Shown here piece after piece: positions 47,301 through 59,745 of a DNA stretch of 64,000 nt (position 1 is its first letter; the number at the start of each line of letters is the position of its first letter). The translations under genes and the position numbers were made by a program. Source of the stretch: Choanephora cucurbitarum (taxonomy: Eukaryota > Mucoromycota > Mucoromycetes > Mucorales > Choanephoraceae). The notes beneath the pieces are model-generated. The model was not told where the DNA came from. It ran no database searches and saw nothing but the letters and a program-made list of their open reading frames with translations. The stretch lies in the NCBI GenBank assembly GCA_025331435.1, contig JAIWNI010000064.1:1-64000 (forward strand), given 5' to 3'.

Positions 47301-50152
47301 AGTGAATCCTAAATTCTTCTTGGATTGAGATACAATTGATCCATCTGTCATTACAGCCCAGCTTTGACGAGCATCAATGGTATTTGATTCTGTAACAAGC
47401 TCGTTACGGATTTGGAGTTGACTTCCACCAACAAGGTCATCTGAAATTAGTAGAAGAAATTAATGCATGTTCTCTTAAAATACTAGGCTTTGTTGTGTAT
47501 ATTACCAGCAGCATGTAAAACAAGTCCAGTTGTTACATGAGTGAGATAACCATTGCGGAAAGTCCATTTGAAATGCTCACTACTCTCACCAAGCTCGAGC
47601 TTCTTTACGGTCAAGAAAGCAAAGGATTCAGGCTTTTCAGGAACCAAAGCTAAACTTCCTTGAGCAGTGATGAAAAAGGTATCTTCAGGCCAGTTAGCAA
47701 TACGATGAACAACTTTTTGAACAGCTTGTTCATTGAATTGCTTCCATTCGGTCAAAACGCTGACAGTCCATCGAACAAGAACCTGAGTGTTGTTTTCTAC
47801 CTTGATTTCAGGAGATAGGAGGCTCCAACGATGTTCTTGTTGAATAGAAAGATATTCTGCAAGTACAAGATTGTATGACTCGCTTTCGGAAACCTTCTGT
47901 GGAACAAGAGTAAGTGAAGGGTTAGAGCCATGGATGAGATATCCTTCGATTGTCAAGCGCCATCTTTGGCCAATGTCGCCGGCTTTACGCAATTCCTGAC
48001 GGATAGATGATCCGGCAACTAGGTTATCGTCTAAAATTAAAAAGAGGCATCGTTAGTTTAAGTAATGTGATACGTTTCACTACATTTTTGTAGCACTCAC
48101 TTTCTACATCAATTGCTAACTGTGTAGCAAAATTGATTAAAACGCCGTTCCAATACATCCAGAGTTGGTTGCGCCAGTTCTCTTTGCTGATCTGTTGCAA
48201 ATGAATTTGTTCAGTCACACTATCAGCAGTAAGAACGAGTGGTGATTCGGGAGAAGCATAAGCAAAAGAGCGAATAAAGAACCATCCGCTGGGATATTGA
48301 GCATAGTTATGGTAGTGCACTTTCTTTTGCACAGTTGTTTCAGGAACAGAAGCTATTGTTGTTGTTGTTTTTTGGAAATTAAAGATTAGTTTTTATATAT
48401 CTTTGATATACATGTGCATCTTTAAAACGAAACCTACCAGAAACTTGCTTAAAGACAGGAAGAACAAAGTTCCAACGCTGTTCTGAATGATCCGGAGTCT
48501 TTCTATCAGCCAAACGAACAGGAAGGTGATCCTTCTTGTTGGTGCTAGAGACAGCGATTACGACATCCTTATGGTTTTTAGAATGAATATAGCCTTCAGG
48601 AGAGAGACCCCATTGCTGATTTTCAAATCCTTCTTTCTTTTGCTTGTATTGACAAAGCTCAGAGCCATCTTCGATGCATCCTGTGTTAAAGACAGATCGT
48701 CAGTGTTTGTACTTGTGATGAATACAAATAGACTTACCCCCACGAACGTCCAAAACCAAGTTAGACTCTTTGTTGATGAGGAATCCATCTTTATGTGACC
48801 AGAGCTGGCGATTGAAGTTCTTAGGATCAAGTTTAGTGGCAACTATTTGAGCGGCCAACTTATCGGTCTCAAGAACAGTAATGACAAGGCCATGCTTTTG
48901 GTTCTTGATGAAGAAATGACCTTCAGGGAAAACACCAATCTGTTCGGTAACAGTAGTAATCTCTGTAGTCTTCTTTTTGAAAATAGGAGCCACAATGACA
49001 AAGCGTTGATAAGAATGAGTTCTGTGGTCAGTTTGCTTTTGCAACATGAGAGCTGCACTATCACGGTTTAAGCCAAACCAGTTATCTTTCTTAAATCCAA
49101 GAACATAGTGGTGATCGCTCTTCAATCTGATTTCACCGGAATTAGCGAAAATCCATGATTGAAGATTCAAATCCTTTTCAGTAATATTAGAGGATTGGCG
49201 AATATTGGCTTCATCCATTACTTCATCGGCAGTCAAAGCAAAACCAGAGAACTTATTAACGAGGCGACCAGTGAGTGCATCATAGTGCCAAAGTTGAGTC
49301 TCGTAATCACTTTTACGCAATGGTGAGAGGAAGATACGAGCACCAGAGCTGTTAGCAGAAGCAAACTCAACACCAATGAAATAGCCAGTAGATTCTGACT
49401 TGATGAAAAATTCATGATCAGGGAAGGAAGTCAATTGGTTGGACTCATCGAGACAGGTGTCCTCATCACCATCTATAAACACCAATTCAATTAGGATCTT
49501 ATAAATTTGAAGACTTGTTTCTTAAAAAAGTCAAATCTTACCATGATGATGAAGAGAGGTGCTACTAAAACTACCAAGTGAGGCACCACTGATTGTGCGT
49601 TTCAAACTATTCATAGATCCACTAAGGATAGATGTACGCTTTTGAGTAGCTGCCATAAATTCCCAGCGCTGCTCTTTTCCTTCTTTCACATTCTTGTTCA
49701 GCTTTTGAAGATGAACATGCTGACCATCACGGCGAGTGAAGAATGATTCTTTAATGCCAAGGACTAAACCAGAATCCTTGGTGAGATAAATGTGACCATC
49801 AGGAGAAAGTCCAAAAGTTTGGCAAGAGGAACTATCAGAATCATGCTGTTGAACAATTTCAGCTCCAACTTTAGCAGATCCTAATATATTCAAGGCGATG
49901 TTTTCTCATTTAGCATGACTACAATGGGACTTATTTTCTCATTTATTTACCTTTGGAGACATCGAGAACAAATCCGGTCTTTTTGTTATGAAGACGACCA
50001 TCTTCTCCGTGCTGCCAAAGTTGAGAATCAACATCCTTGCTCTTAATAGTGGTCATTGAGACTGGTTCACCAACAGTAGACTTTTCAGAAGATAATACAT
50101 AGCCACTGTTGAGATTTTTGATAAAAAACCAACCCTTAGGAAACGATGTCAT
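31470..50152 (-). CDS. Giant lectin-repeat / helical-repeat / HAD-like protein, about 6005 aa
   Basis: Eleven minus-strand exons join without a frame break: 50152-49951, 49880-49542, 49472-48738, 48680-48438, 48352-48101, 48030-47506, 47440-47120, 47057-44604, 44541-37724, 37665-34032 and 33964-31470 (18018 nt). Residues 1 to about 1970 hold ten ricin-type beta-trefoil-like units, each opening like FPxGWFFIK and containing QLW...G.L.N....LDV and W.L...G.I. Residues about 2100-5700 hold some nineteen helical units. Each starts W-x-x-x-L-x-x-x-[VI], many with GG-[DS]-N-[VL]-x-x-D, and later I..IG. Seven Ala/Gly-rich hydrophobic segments punctuate this region, and a Lys/Asp/Ser-rich linker falls in exon 10. 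Residues 5727-6005 are a HAD fold (AIAFDLMGTV, nucleophile Asp about 5737). There is no signal peptide, so a cytosolic scaffold is inferred. I know no named family with this architecture. Confidence 0.88.
44541..50152 (-). repeat. Tandem lectin-like units in exons 1-9 of the giant gene
   Basis: The unit starts recognised in order are FPKGWFFIKN, FPDHEFFIKS, FPEGHFFIKN, YPSGWFFIRS, WPEDTFFITA, FPDSWFYICS, FPEGGFFIRA, FPVSGYFFIKS, a WFLISA unit, and FPRATWFFIKV just inside exon 9. Each spans about 160-170 residues. The seven introns after exons 1-7 and the one after exon 8 are all phase 1. Several sit at the same point of the unit, just after the LDV..G turn, as expected from duplication of unit-plus-intron. 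Confidence 0.75.
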
Positions 50153-53100
50153 GATTTTCTTTTCTTTTCTTAAATCAAATAAAGGCTATAGACAATGCTT
50201 TTTTTTTGGGATATATGTATATGTATGTTTACAAGCTAAAACAAAAAAATTTACAGTAAAATACAGGTGAGTTTTGATTTGAACAAGTAAAGAAGACTAA
50301 AATGAGAAAGTTGAAAGAGAAAAAGCAACGTAATTTAGAATTTATCAGGCGCAATTTTAGTTTATCTCTTTGGCGTGTTTCTCTTTATGCAGCAAAAAGT
50401 GAAGTAAACAAATACTGCAGTAGAAAAGAAGTCAACTGGTGCCACAACTGTATTACAAACCGCCTTTTTTGATTAATCTCGAAACTTGTTTATTTTTGAC
50501 ATTGAGTTCCTCCTACTACACTTTCCTAATACAAACAAGGACCGATAATAGACATTTTATAAACTTGGATATTCAAACACAACCTCTGGTATATTTTTTA
50601 ATTAATATAGAGATCTTTATCACAAGTAGGCATACTTGTCAGTTTCTGAGGTAAAGACGATTTTCTTTCTATTTCAGAAAAAAAAAAGTATGGAGAGAGG
50701 GTAATGTAGGCTTCAAGTAAAAACAAATATTAGCCAACAGGCATGAAGAAGAGTTTACATCACACTTCGAAAGATAGCAAAAAAGAATCTGTAAACCTTT
50801 TCTTGTCAGCTTTTGTATTCTCACTTACGGTCAAATACATATGCTTTGAACGTCAACCTTCAGATGATAACATCTTGTCTTAATTGTATATGATATGCAA
50901 TTTTGAGTATTCGAACAACTGCAATCTACGATCTAGACTTGGCTTGTTTGAACACTTTACTTTCCGAGATTTACTCGGCTGTGAATTATTATGCCTCAGG
51001 GCTTAATTTACCAACATAAATAAACTTCAAAACTACCCAAGAAAGTACACATGAAAATCACTGGATTGCCTTAAACGGATCGAAATAGCGGCCTGTGAAA
51101 AATAAACTTTAAAAGTGCCCTGACAAAGAAAGACCACCCGGCTTTGTGGCAAAATTTGTATCTTAAAATAAATGTCAACTCTTTTCGGCAAACCCAAAGA
51201 AATGTTGCATGTTTCAAACAAAAACAAATGCTCAGAGAAATCTCACTTTTCCGTTTGCCAATTAAAAGACAATTGGAGAAGAGAGGACTAATATAAAAAA
51301 AGTTAACGGGAGATGATGCCGAGAGATTAAGGTTTATTCTTACAGTTAACGAGGCTAAAAAAATGAACAACTGTTCCGAAGGTCCAAATTATTAGGTATT
51401 AATGACAACATAACTATGCTGTATATTTCTCATTATGCTTTGAGCTCAAATGTCATACTTCGCATAACTGTGACATCCGATGCATTAGGGTATGACACTA
51501 AACAATGGGAAACAAATAATTGAACAAGCAAATGCTAGTTTGTAACACCATTATGTATGTATGTGTATTTCTGTGGTAAAATTTTAAATTTCTATTTACT
51601 TCTGTTTGGCCGAATCTTATTTTGCATCTACCATTTCGTGTTCTTGGAACATGTGAAATTACAAAGAACATATTGCAAGAAATAGACTGCCAATGACCAG
51701 TACAAGAAAGCTCATCAAGTTTAAACAAAATTTTATGAGGCATCCGCATGTCGGTTTGACTGACATATGAGTGATTTATGAATTGGAGGCTTGAATAATT
51801 ACATACCCTGTCTTCTAATTTTTCAACACTGGTACTTCAAAGTCTTCACAAAAAAGGTTAATCAGAATATGAGTTTTCGCCACTATAGCTTCTCAGGTGC
51901 CCAGACTCATCAGGTTTTACAGATCAGGCTAATTGTATGTATACTGGCTTTGTATTAATCATTTTCATTACATGTTAATAAACATATACATTAATTGCTT
52001 AAGCATAGTCTTTTCTTTTTCTTGTGGGACGTGCCTGCAAATCATCATTCAAAACCTTGAGCTTAGTGTTATGTACTGTTGTCCGGAGCTATCAAAATAT
52101 ACAATAGTCGCTCTATTCAAGAGTGTTTGTGTTTTTGAGAAATGCACTCCTAGATCGAACGATTTTTAACAGCTTCCATCCTGAAGGACTACACCCTTAA
52201 ATTGAGCGACTGCTGTAATATTTGAACCTCTCATGAAAGAAAAAAGCACCTACTTCTCCCTCTAACAGACAAATCATTTTAAGAGAAGAACAAAATGGGT
52301 TAACTGAACTAAAACTAATTTATGAAGATACATTCAGTATAAGCCAAGCTCACAATAGGTAGCAAAGCGAGCTCTTTGTAACAATGTCACTTATGAGATA
52401 TGCAAAGAAAAAACCACATTTGAGTATAAATCGTGTAAGATAATATAATATAACGACATGAGTTTTATCAGACGTGTTTTATCACGCCCTTTTTGCTCAA
52501 CAGGCAAGCTGCATTAACAGAAAACCACTTGCTAGCAAAGCTTACAATAATTGTACGCCTTCTTTTTAGCTCATGTAAATGTTGGCTTATCATATTTTCT
52601 CTCGTGAGAAAGCTTTTTTTCTTCAACAATGAAGAAACTTTTTCAAGTAATGTTTTGAAATCACTGCATCAAAAATATACATTTCAATTTGTGTGTACAA
52701 GTGATTGAGAAAAGAAAGATATAGGTAGTTATAATTGTCTGAGAGATGAGATAGTATACTTTGATATATCATAGATCAATGCAACTAGTAAGATGAAGCA
52801 AACAACGATAGATTAATACCCTTCTACACTGTGAAGCATAATCATGAAAGTGTACTAACCAGAGTTTTTTTTTTTAGGCTTTATGAGTGGCTTGATACAC
52901 TCAATTCATAATGAGCATCTAATCTGATGTTGAAATGAAATACTACCACCTCTTGCTTTACTTAAAATGATGTATGTAGTAGTCGTACAGTTAAAGAATA
53001 TAATCGATTATATATGTATGCACAATACAAGAGTACAATCCTTTAGAATAAAAACCGTTTTAAGCGACAGAATGTCATTTGATTCAAAAGTATGCTTGAT

Positions 53101-53560
53101 ATAAGAATCGCAAGCCTCGAGATACATTGATTCTCTTGAATGAAGCACTTGTTGTAGTACTTACAGAACACAAAGTCTTGAATTGACGATTGACTTTGTT
53201 TCTTTAGCATAAAGCATGGTATTTCATATTGTCGATCTTAAATATTCAGCTTTATTATTTTTTTTTGTAGAAAACGTATACTTTATTAATAGCAGAACTT
53301 CCTCTTCTCTCCTTTCACTGCCCTACAACATGTTTGATGATGCTCAAATGGAAGCTCTTCCTCATAACACCATTTCCTTCTGCTTCTCTCCTTATACTAG
53401 TGTATTACACGACTCTATTCTCGTACCATTCTTTTATTCTGTCTATATTAGCGAGCCACCCTTCTTACGCCGACTAACTTTCATTGATCCTAGTCTGCCA
53501 CTTATTGAATCCACATTCCTACCAAACTGCCATTTATATGCCCGATGATGTTGTCCTTGA
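50153..53560. other. 3.4 kb gene-poor region upstream of the giant gene
   Basis: A T-rich promoter stretch lies near 50190-50260 on the plus strand (A/G-rich on the minus coding strand). Beyond it I see no supported gene. Short minus frames at 51033-51370 and 51498-51749 have a biased, hydrophobic composition and no family resemblance. No tandem array or terminal repeat was identified. Confidence 0.5.
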
Positions 53561-53569
53561 ATCTTTACG

Positions 53570-54725
53570 TACTATGAGATCAAAGCTTCTGAGATACTAT
53601 AAGGAGTCCAAAAACTACATAGCATCTTCATTCGTACATACTTTGCGACTTTGCAATGAGTCATAAGAGGTTTGGATGCTCGACAGGATTCGACTTTTCG
53701 ACTCTTTTTGTTGTATCCACGACATACCAGAACGAAGTCTGTAGGAAGCATTACTAACAGCAAACGAATACTGCTCGGTCGTTTGCTTGTTGGTCAGCAG
53801 TTGCCCATCGCAGTCTGGATCACATATAATATCGCAAACATTTTTGGATATATGAATGCATGATATATACAAATATGCGTTAGCTAGAGACTCCATAACC
53901 ATCCATATTTACGCTTACCAGGATCAGTGTTAAAAACTCGATCATTTTCAGTAATACCAAAAGGATTTGTTTGGTGAGGTTACAAGCCTTTGATCCAGTT
54001 GTTAATGCTTTTGCGAGTCTCTTGCAGTACTGCATCGTTTTGATTTTGAGGAACAAAATCGCTCACTGTCTTTTCAAAAAGTACACTAATCGTATAACCA
54101 TCAGTCTTCATACCAAAAGCTAGCTGCATACCTCCATGCTCAAGTCTTCTCAAGTCAAAGATCACATTTCAGAGATTTCTTTTGTCTGCTTGTCTAGAAA
54201 TAAAGAACCCCGCAATCTATCTGAGGAATAAAGATATTGTTGCGGATAAACGATGCAGGAACAGGTAGAATGCTTGTATGGGCTTTCTTGAGAAAGTGCT
54301 ATAAAGCGACCATGCCACTTAGAGACACATGAACAATTGAATGATTACCCTGTGATATTGGACTCCATAGTATTGATTTAGAGGTCAGGAAAGGAAGAAG
54401 CAACTTGTAAGAGACGGTAACTGACACATGGATACTTTGAATGAATGAGCAGCGGCGTTTTTATAATCATAAGCCTGCCCATGATCTTAATTTGCGAAAT
54501 CGGCTTGATAGATTAAACGAACAGAATTATACAGCTGATCCAAACCAACAGAGACAGGAAGTCCTTCCTCAATATCTTGTTCTTCTTCTTGGTCTTAAAG
54601 CACAGTTCTTTTCGATTTCCTCTATGGTTTATAACACCATGAGCAGTTTCGCAACCTAAAACAAATATTGTCGAGTGCATAATGAATGCTGGCTCAATCA
54701 TGATCGTCTGTGTTGACCATTAAAT
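53570..54725 (-). pseudogene. Second TnpB/Fanzor-like relic (tentative)
   Basis: The minus-strand pieces in order are a degraded frame EEGLPVSVGLDQLYNSVRLI (near 54560), then RLEHGGMQLAFGMKTDGYTI with SVLFEK (54165-53983). After a TAA comes NDRVFNTDPG (near 53930), and then CDGQLLTNKQTTEQYSFAVS with NASYRLRSGMSWIQQKES (about 53820-53700). TDGY-S-LF followed by a D-P-G strand and an S-N-x-x-Y-x-x-x-x-G helix is the order I associate with Mucoralean RuvC (TnpB/Fanzor-type) transposon proteins. The DPG would be RuvC-I. It has several stops and is truncated before RuvC-III. An intron between DPG and CDG is possible. Confidence 0.38.
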
Positions 54726-56076
54726 ATTCACCAAGAACCATGATAGAAAGTTGCGCGTTCTTCCTTGTACTCGTCGTTGAATAAAATAACCCTTCAGGAT
54801 TCTCAAAATCCATAGTCAAGTGTTTGAAAGATGTTCTTTCTTGTCAGTTTCTTATATATCTTTCGAGAACAATCAGTATTTTTTTTGACATAAAGAGGTA
54901 ACATAACATCACATAAAAACAACAACAAAGCAAAAGCAATGAAAAAGTAAATGAAACTTGTATGAGGCCTGAACGTGCAAAGAATACGAGAAATCAATCT
55001 ATTCTACTTTGAATGTGTCAACTATGTAGATGTATTGGAAGATACAAAAGCTGGTATACTTTCCAAAGGATTGGTAGACTAGCGAGCGCTTTATCTTTAG
55101 AGACAGAATTTTTTTGTTTAAACTATCCCATGTGAATTGCTCATTATGTTGATCCCCAGAGTATATATTTGTCTTCAACTGTTCATAATGACCTCAATTA
55201 GAAAAAGTAACCATCCATCATGCGTTGCGCTAACCTTTTTTGCTTTTTGAAGTCTCTTTTTGATGATTTGAAATACTGGTTATAAGCATGAACCAAGCAA
55301 GCATTGTGCTGCATAAAAATCCGAAAGATCATCTCTGGGTATCATCATCTGTTGGAACAATAAAATGAAATAATACTGCAAAATTGTTTGCATCTACAGC
55401 AATGACAGCTGGGAAAACACTATGCTCTTTCGAACTTCAGCCAAAAATAACATAAACCAACAAAAGTGATTCTTGATGCAAGAGAAAGCCCTTACAATTG
55501 ACATAACAAGTGTTGCGCTTGATATCACCATCACATGTCAAAGTAAAACCAGCCTTTAAGAAACAAACTGTTGATTTTAAGGCATTCATGCCTTTCTTTC
55601 TCAGAGAGAAAACTAGAAATACTGCAATAAGTAGTGCCAAGACATGCTTCGAAGCGAGTAATAGGATTCCCTTACAACACTTTCTTACCCTTCCTTTCCA
55701 GAGCCCATCCAGTGTCAATATTACACTGGGATTAAATCACTAAGTTCCTCATCCTATAACTCAACAATATAACTCTCTGAATGTTGACCATCATAGTAAC
55801 ACGCTCCAAAACAGCTAATGTTGGAATCGTCGTTCCCAAGCGACAACTCGCAATGTGAAGAAGAGAGGTTGGCAAAGCTTAAACAGTTCAATTGTATTTT
55901 TCACTGAAGTTGTTTGGGGGTCTTTTTTAGGGACACCCAAAATAGCTGACCTCAGCAAGCCACTCGTGTGACTTGTTTGTATCTGTATGATCTTTTTTCG
56001 CCTTTATGAACTTTTAAAAAATACTCTTTCTTTTTTATACTACTATTTAATATTCATAGATTTAGACAGATCCACC
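54726..56076. other. Gene-poor region with decayed minus-strand coding debris
   Basis: Minus-strand translation over about 55730-55540 gives a protein-like frame (NIDTGWALERKGKKVL, stop, then NPITRFEACLGTTYCSIS and SFLSEKERHECLKI). It looks like a worn element, but I do not recognise it. The remainder appears non-coding. The stretch before 56077 is T-rich and may hold the NOP2 promoter. Confidence 0.35.
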
Positions 56077-58092
56077 ATGGGTTATAAAGCAAAGAACAAG
56101 CAACCAGCTCCCGAACCTCTTGAAAAGCCTAAGCGTGATGGCCTTTCTAGAAGACAAAAGTCCAAGCTTAAGAAGACACAAGCTGTTCAGAAAGTAGAGA
56201 CAAAAAAGCGTACCTTGGTCGAAGAACCTCAGACAAAGACAACAACAAAGAAGATCAAGGTCGAAAAGAAGAGCAAAAAGGTAGAGAAGCCTGATGAAGA
56301 TTTATGGGATAACCTCGAGATTGCTTCTGATGACAACAGCGATGATATGGATGATGAATTTGATATGGACGGAACAGATATGGAAGATATGCAAGATGAT
56401 GATGTTGTAGATAGCGATAACGAAGAAGAAGAAGAACAGAACATTTTCCCTAAGGCTGAAAATGGCTTCCTTGGTTCTGATTCTGAAGAAGAGGAGGAAG
56501 AAGAGGAAGAAGAGCAGGAGGAAGAAGAGGAAGAAGATGACGATGAATATGATAGCGATGCCGTTGCTGAGGTAAAAAAAATAGATTGAGTTGATAGTAC
56601 TTGAAAGGGTACTAAGGAACACGCTTCTTATAGGGTCAAGGTCTTGACGAACGTACATCTCGTAAGATTGAAGCTCGTGCAGCTCGTGAAGCCGCTGCTG
56701 CCGAAGCTGAATTGAAAGAACAAGCCAACCAAGACAGCGAATTAGAAGAAGACGAACGTTACCAAATTCCCGAAGGCGACGAAGATGAATTAGTTGCCGA
56801 TGTCACTCAAGTCAGTCAACGTCTTAAGGATGTCGTTCATGTCTTGAATGATTTCAAAAAATTACGCCACCCTAATCACAGCCGTCAAGATTATGTAGAT
56901 CGTTTGATCAAGGATATTGCCAGTTACTATGGTTACTCAGAATTCTTGGCCGAGAAGCTCTTCAACTTGTTCCCTGTATCTGAAGCTATTGAGTTCTTTG
57001 AAGCCAACGAAGTTCCTCGTCCAGTCACCATTCGTGCCAACACATTAAAGACCCGTCGTCGTGATCTTGCTCAAGCTTTGATTAACCGTGGTGTCAATTT
57101 GGAGCCCATTGGTAAATGGTCCAAGGTTGGTCTTCAAGTGTTTGATTCTCAAGTGCCTATTGGTGCTACACCTGAATACTTGGCTGGTCACTATATGCTC
57201 CAGGCTGCTTCTTCCTTCTTGCCTGTCATGGCCTTAGCTCCTCAACCCGAAGAACGTGTGTTGGATATGGCTTCTGCTCCCGGTGGTAAGACAACTTATA
57301 TTGCTGCCTTGCAAAAGAACACAGGTATGGTCTTTGCCAACGATTTCACCAAGGAGCGTCTCAAGAGTTTGATTGCCAACATTCACCGTATGGGTGTAAA
57401 GAATGCCGTTGTCTGTAACTATGATGGTCGTGAATTCCCCAAGGTTATTGGTGGTTTTGATCGTGTCTTGTTGGATGCCCCTTGTTCAGGTACCGGTGTT
57501 ATTTCTAAGGATCCTAGTGTCAAATTGAACAAGACAGAGAAGGATTTCATTGATATTCCTTTCCTTCAAAAGCAATTGATTTTGGCTGCCATCGATTCTG
57601 TTGATGCCAAGTCAAAGACAGGTGGTTACATTGTTTATTCTACCTGTTCAGTTACCGTAGAGGAAAATGAAGCTGTTGTGAACTATGCTTTATCCAAGCG
57701 TCCTAATGTGAAGCTGGTCTCTACCACTTTGGACTTTGGTCGTGAAGGTTTTGTGTCTTACCGTGGTAAATCATTCCATCCTAGTCTCAAGTTGACCCGT
57801 CGATTCTATCCTCACGTACACAACATGGATGGCTTTTATGTTGCTAAATTCAAGAAGCTGGACAACAAGTACGATAACCACAAGGATGAGGACTTGAAGA
57901 AGGATACTTCCAACAAATCAGCACAAGCAGAAGAAGATACATTAGGCTTTAATGATGATGAAGATGCTCAATACATTGAAGGTAAGCTAATTGGAGAGGC
58001 TGATTTCTATACTAGTGCTCTAACTCTATTCCTTTTATTTCACAATAGAAACCAAATTGATCCAGAAGAAGAAGAAGGGTTACAAGAAATAA
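56077..58092 (+). CDS. NOP2: 25S rRNA cytosine-C5 methyltransferase Nop2/NSUN1, 628 aa
   Basis: Exons are 56077-56571, 56634-57981 and 58049-58092. The ATG context is CCACCATGG. Residues 1 to about 190 are basic then strongly acidic (runs of Glu/Asp), as in nucleolar proteins. The catalytic core has a RRPVT-like start ([19 protein letters not shown]), the SAM-binding motif [15 protein letters not shown], motif [12 protein letters not shown] and motif [17 protein letters not shown], so both NOL1/NOP2/Sun cysteines are present. The last exon ends [10 protein letters not shown]. Nop2 modifies 25S rRNA (C2870 in yeast) and is needed for 60S subunit assembly in the nucleolus. Confidence 0.96.
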
Positions 58093-59243
58093 ATCCTTTA
58101 GTTTTTCATATTCTGTTACATCACTTTTTTCTCTCTTCTTTTTTTAATTATTACTTGTCATGCATTCCTCCTTTTTCTCATTTTACATACACAATTAACA
58201 CATTAAAACCATTAACAACTTTGGCTCAGCCATCTTCTTCTTTCTTTTTTGGTAACTGCTTTGAATGATACATATTGGACTAATGAGCCTACCTGATGAT
58301 TCCTGTCTTATTTCACTTGTTGTTCGAGATTTCATGATTGTTTATATTTGTAATTAGCACTCACACAGATTCATGCAATGGGCTTGTATTAGTTTTGCTT
58401 TCCATTGTACAACTGCCTATGATGGACTTGGTCTTATCCAGAAACGGTACAGTAAATAACTTGGCTCGCTGTAAATACTGATGTAAGCTATCATCTGTGT
58501 CTTTCTCTTGCTGAAAATATAATCATGACAACACAATGTTCCAGAAAGAACTATGCTTATCATGCTTCTAGCCCGTATAGTCAATACAGCTTGACTTAAA
58601 GAGAGTACTGCTCGGCTTCTCATTTATTCAAACAGCATGTGAAATGTGGCAAGAGGCTTAGTGCTTTTAAAATCATATCTTCAACCTAGAAAGTAAAAGA
58701 TAGAAGGCTTATTATTTTACTAATCTCTGAAGCTTCTAACTGATCTCAAGATATATCTTTGTTGTTAGAACTATTGCTCGATTAAAGAAAAATAAAAGAG
58801 AAGAAGAACGGAAGAATACTTTACCCATTACAAAAACCTCATTATAACAGATAACATTTCTCCTGTTGGTTTTGCATCAGAATCAGCTGTATTGATATTT
58901 GGTAGCAATTGCATTTTCGCACTCTTCTATCCTGTTACTTGAATAATGAGAAAATCAAGATCTGGCAATGGCTATATACTTTTTCCTTTTTCCATATTTT
59001 CTCAAAGAAAAAAAATCATGATTTATTAACTTGACTGTATTTCATATGATACCTCTTTTAAGAACAGCTTGATTCATCGGGATGATAGCGAACATACTAC
59101 GCTCTGATTTGTATGCCTCATTCTTCACTGATATCTACAATAACTATGATATGTATCGGATCAATAATGATATCATCACTTAGTCTTTCTTTTGGAGACA
59201 ACAGAAAAAGAAGAAAAAGAAAGTCTCTTTTGTTCGGGTCAAA
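58093..59243. other. 3' flank of NOP2, no gene seen
   Basis: AT-rich, stop-dense in all frames. No repeat or RNA gene was recognised. Confidence 0.5.
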
Positions 59244-59393
59244 TCAGATCCTTCTCTTGCCAGTAGTTAACTTGTTACTTTCCCAGCTGGAACCAAGTTC
59301 AACCAAACAATCAATCACATCTTGCTTCTTATGCAATTTAATCAAGGCTAGTCTGATACGTTTATCACTTGCAATTCTCTGGGCATTGTTCAT
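59244..59393 (-). CDS. Possible 49-residue small protein
   Basis: On the minus strand, ATG at 59393 opens MNNAQRIASDKRIRLALI, continuing LHKKQDVIDCLVELGSSW to a TGA (59244-59246). The frame is also open upstream for several codons. The charge pattern and helical periodicity look protein-like and better than the overlapping plus-strand frame. No splice partners were found. It might be a real micro-gene, a last exon or chance. Confidence 0.25.
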   Translation of the reverse strand: MNNAQRIASDKRIRLALIKLHKKQDVIDCLVELGSSWESNKLTTGKRRI

Positions 59394-59745
59394 ATCTTTG
59401 TTACTTGAGCCTGTCTGTGTTTCATTTTATTTAAATTAGGTTAGTTACACAATCATATGAATTTTACAGTTTGAGAACAAAAAGAGCCTTTTTCTAAACT
59501 TGATTCAATCAAAATCCCGACTATGTGGCCTTTTCTTTATAATATCCTTTTACCTTATTGGCTGTACACAGACTCCGTTGAAAGCGATTAAAGCTAGTGA
59601 AACCCCCTACTGTGTCATTTTTTTTCTTCTAACAATTACATTTTGTCAATTCTTCTATCTCCTTTATTTTCTTTTCTTCTCTTCTCTTATAACAGCTCTC
59701 TTTTTCTGTTTGTTTTCCTTTTGTTAATGATCATAAGCCCATATC
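59394..59745. other. Promoter region of the alpha/beta hydrolase gene
   Basis: Long pyrimidine tracts (about 59610-59725) run almost to the ATG, with no coding sequence. Confidence 0.45.

Noticed and set aside
31550..49071. Many plus-strand and other-frame ORFs of 60-157 codons opposite the giant gene
   Set aside because: They are shadows of a repetitive low-stop coding sequence; none has an independent domain or splice logic.
53216..53548. 110-codon plus-strand frame rich in Phe/Leu/Ser
   Set aside because: Pyrimidine-rich sequence yields such frames by chance; no motif, and it overlaps no splice structure.
56229..56658. Ser-rich and Phe/Ile-rich minus-strand frames
   Set aside because: Complement of the Glu/Asp-rich tract of NOP2.
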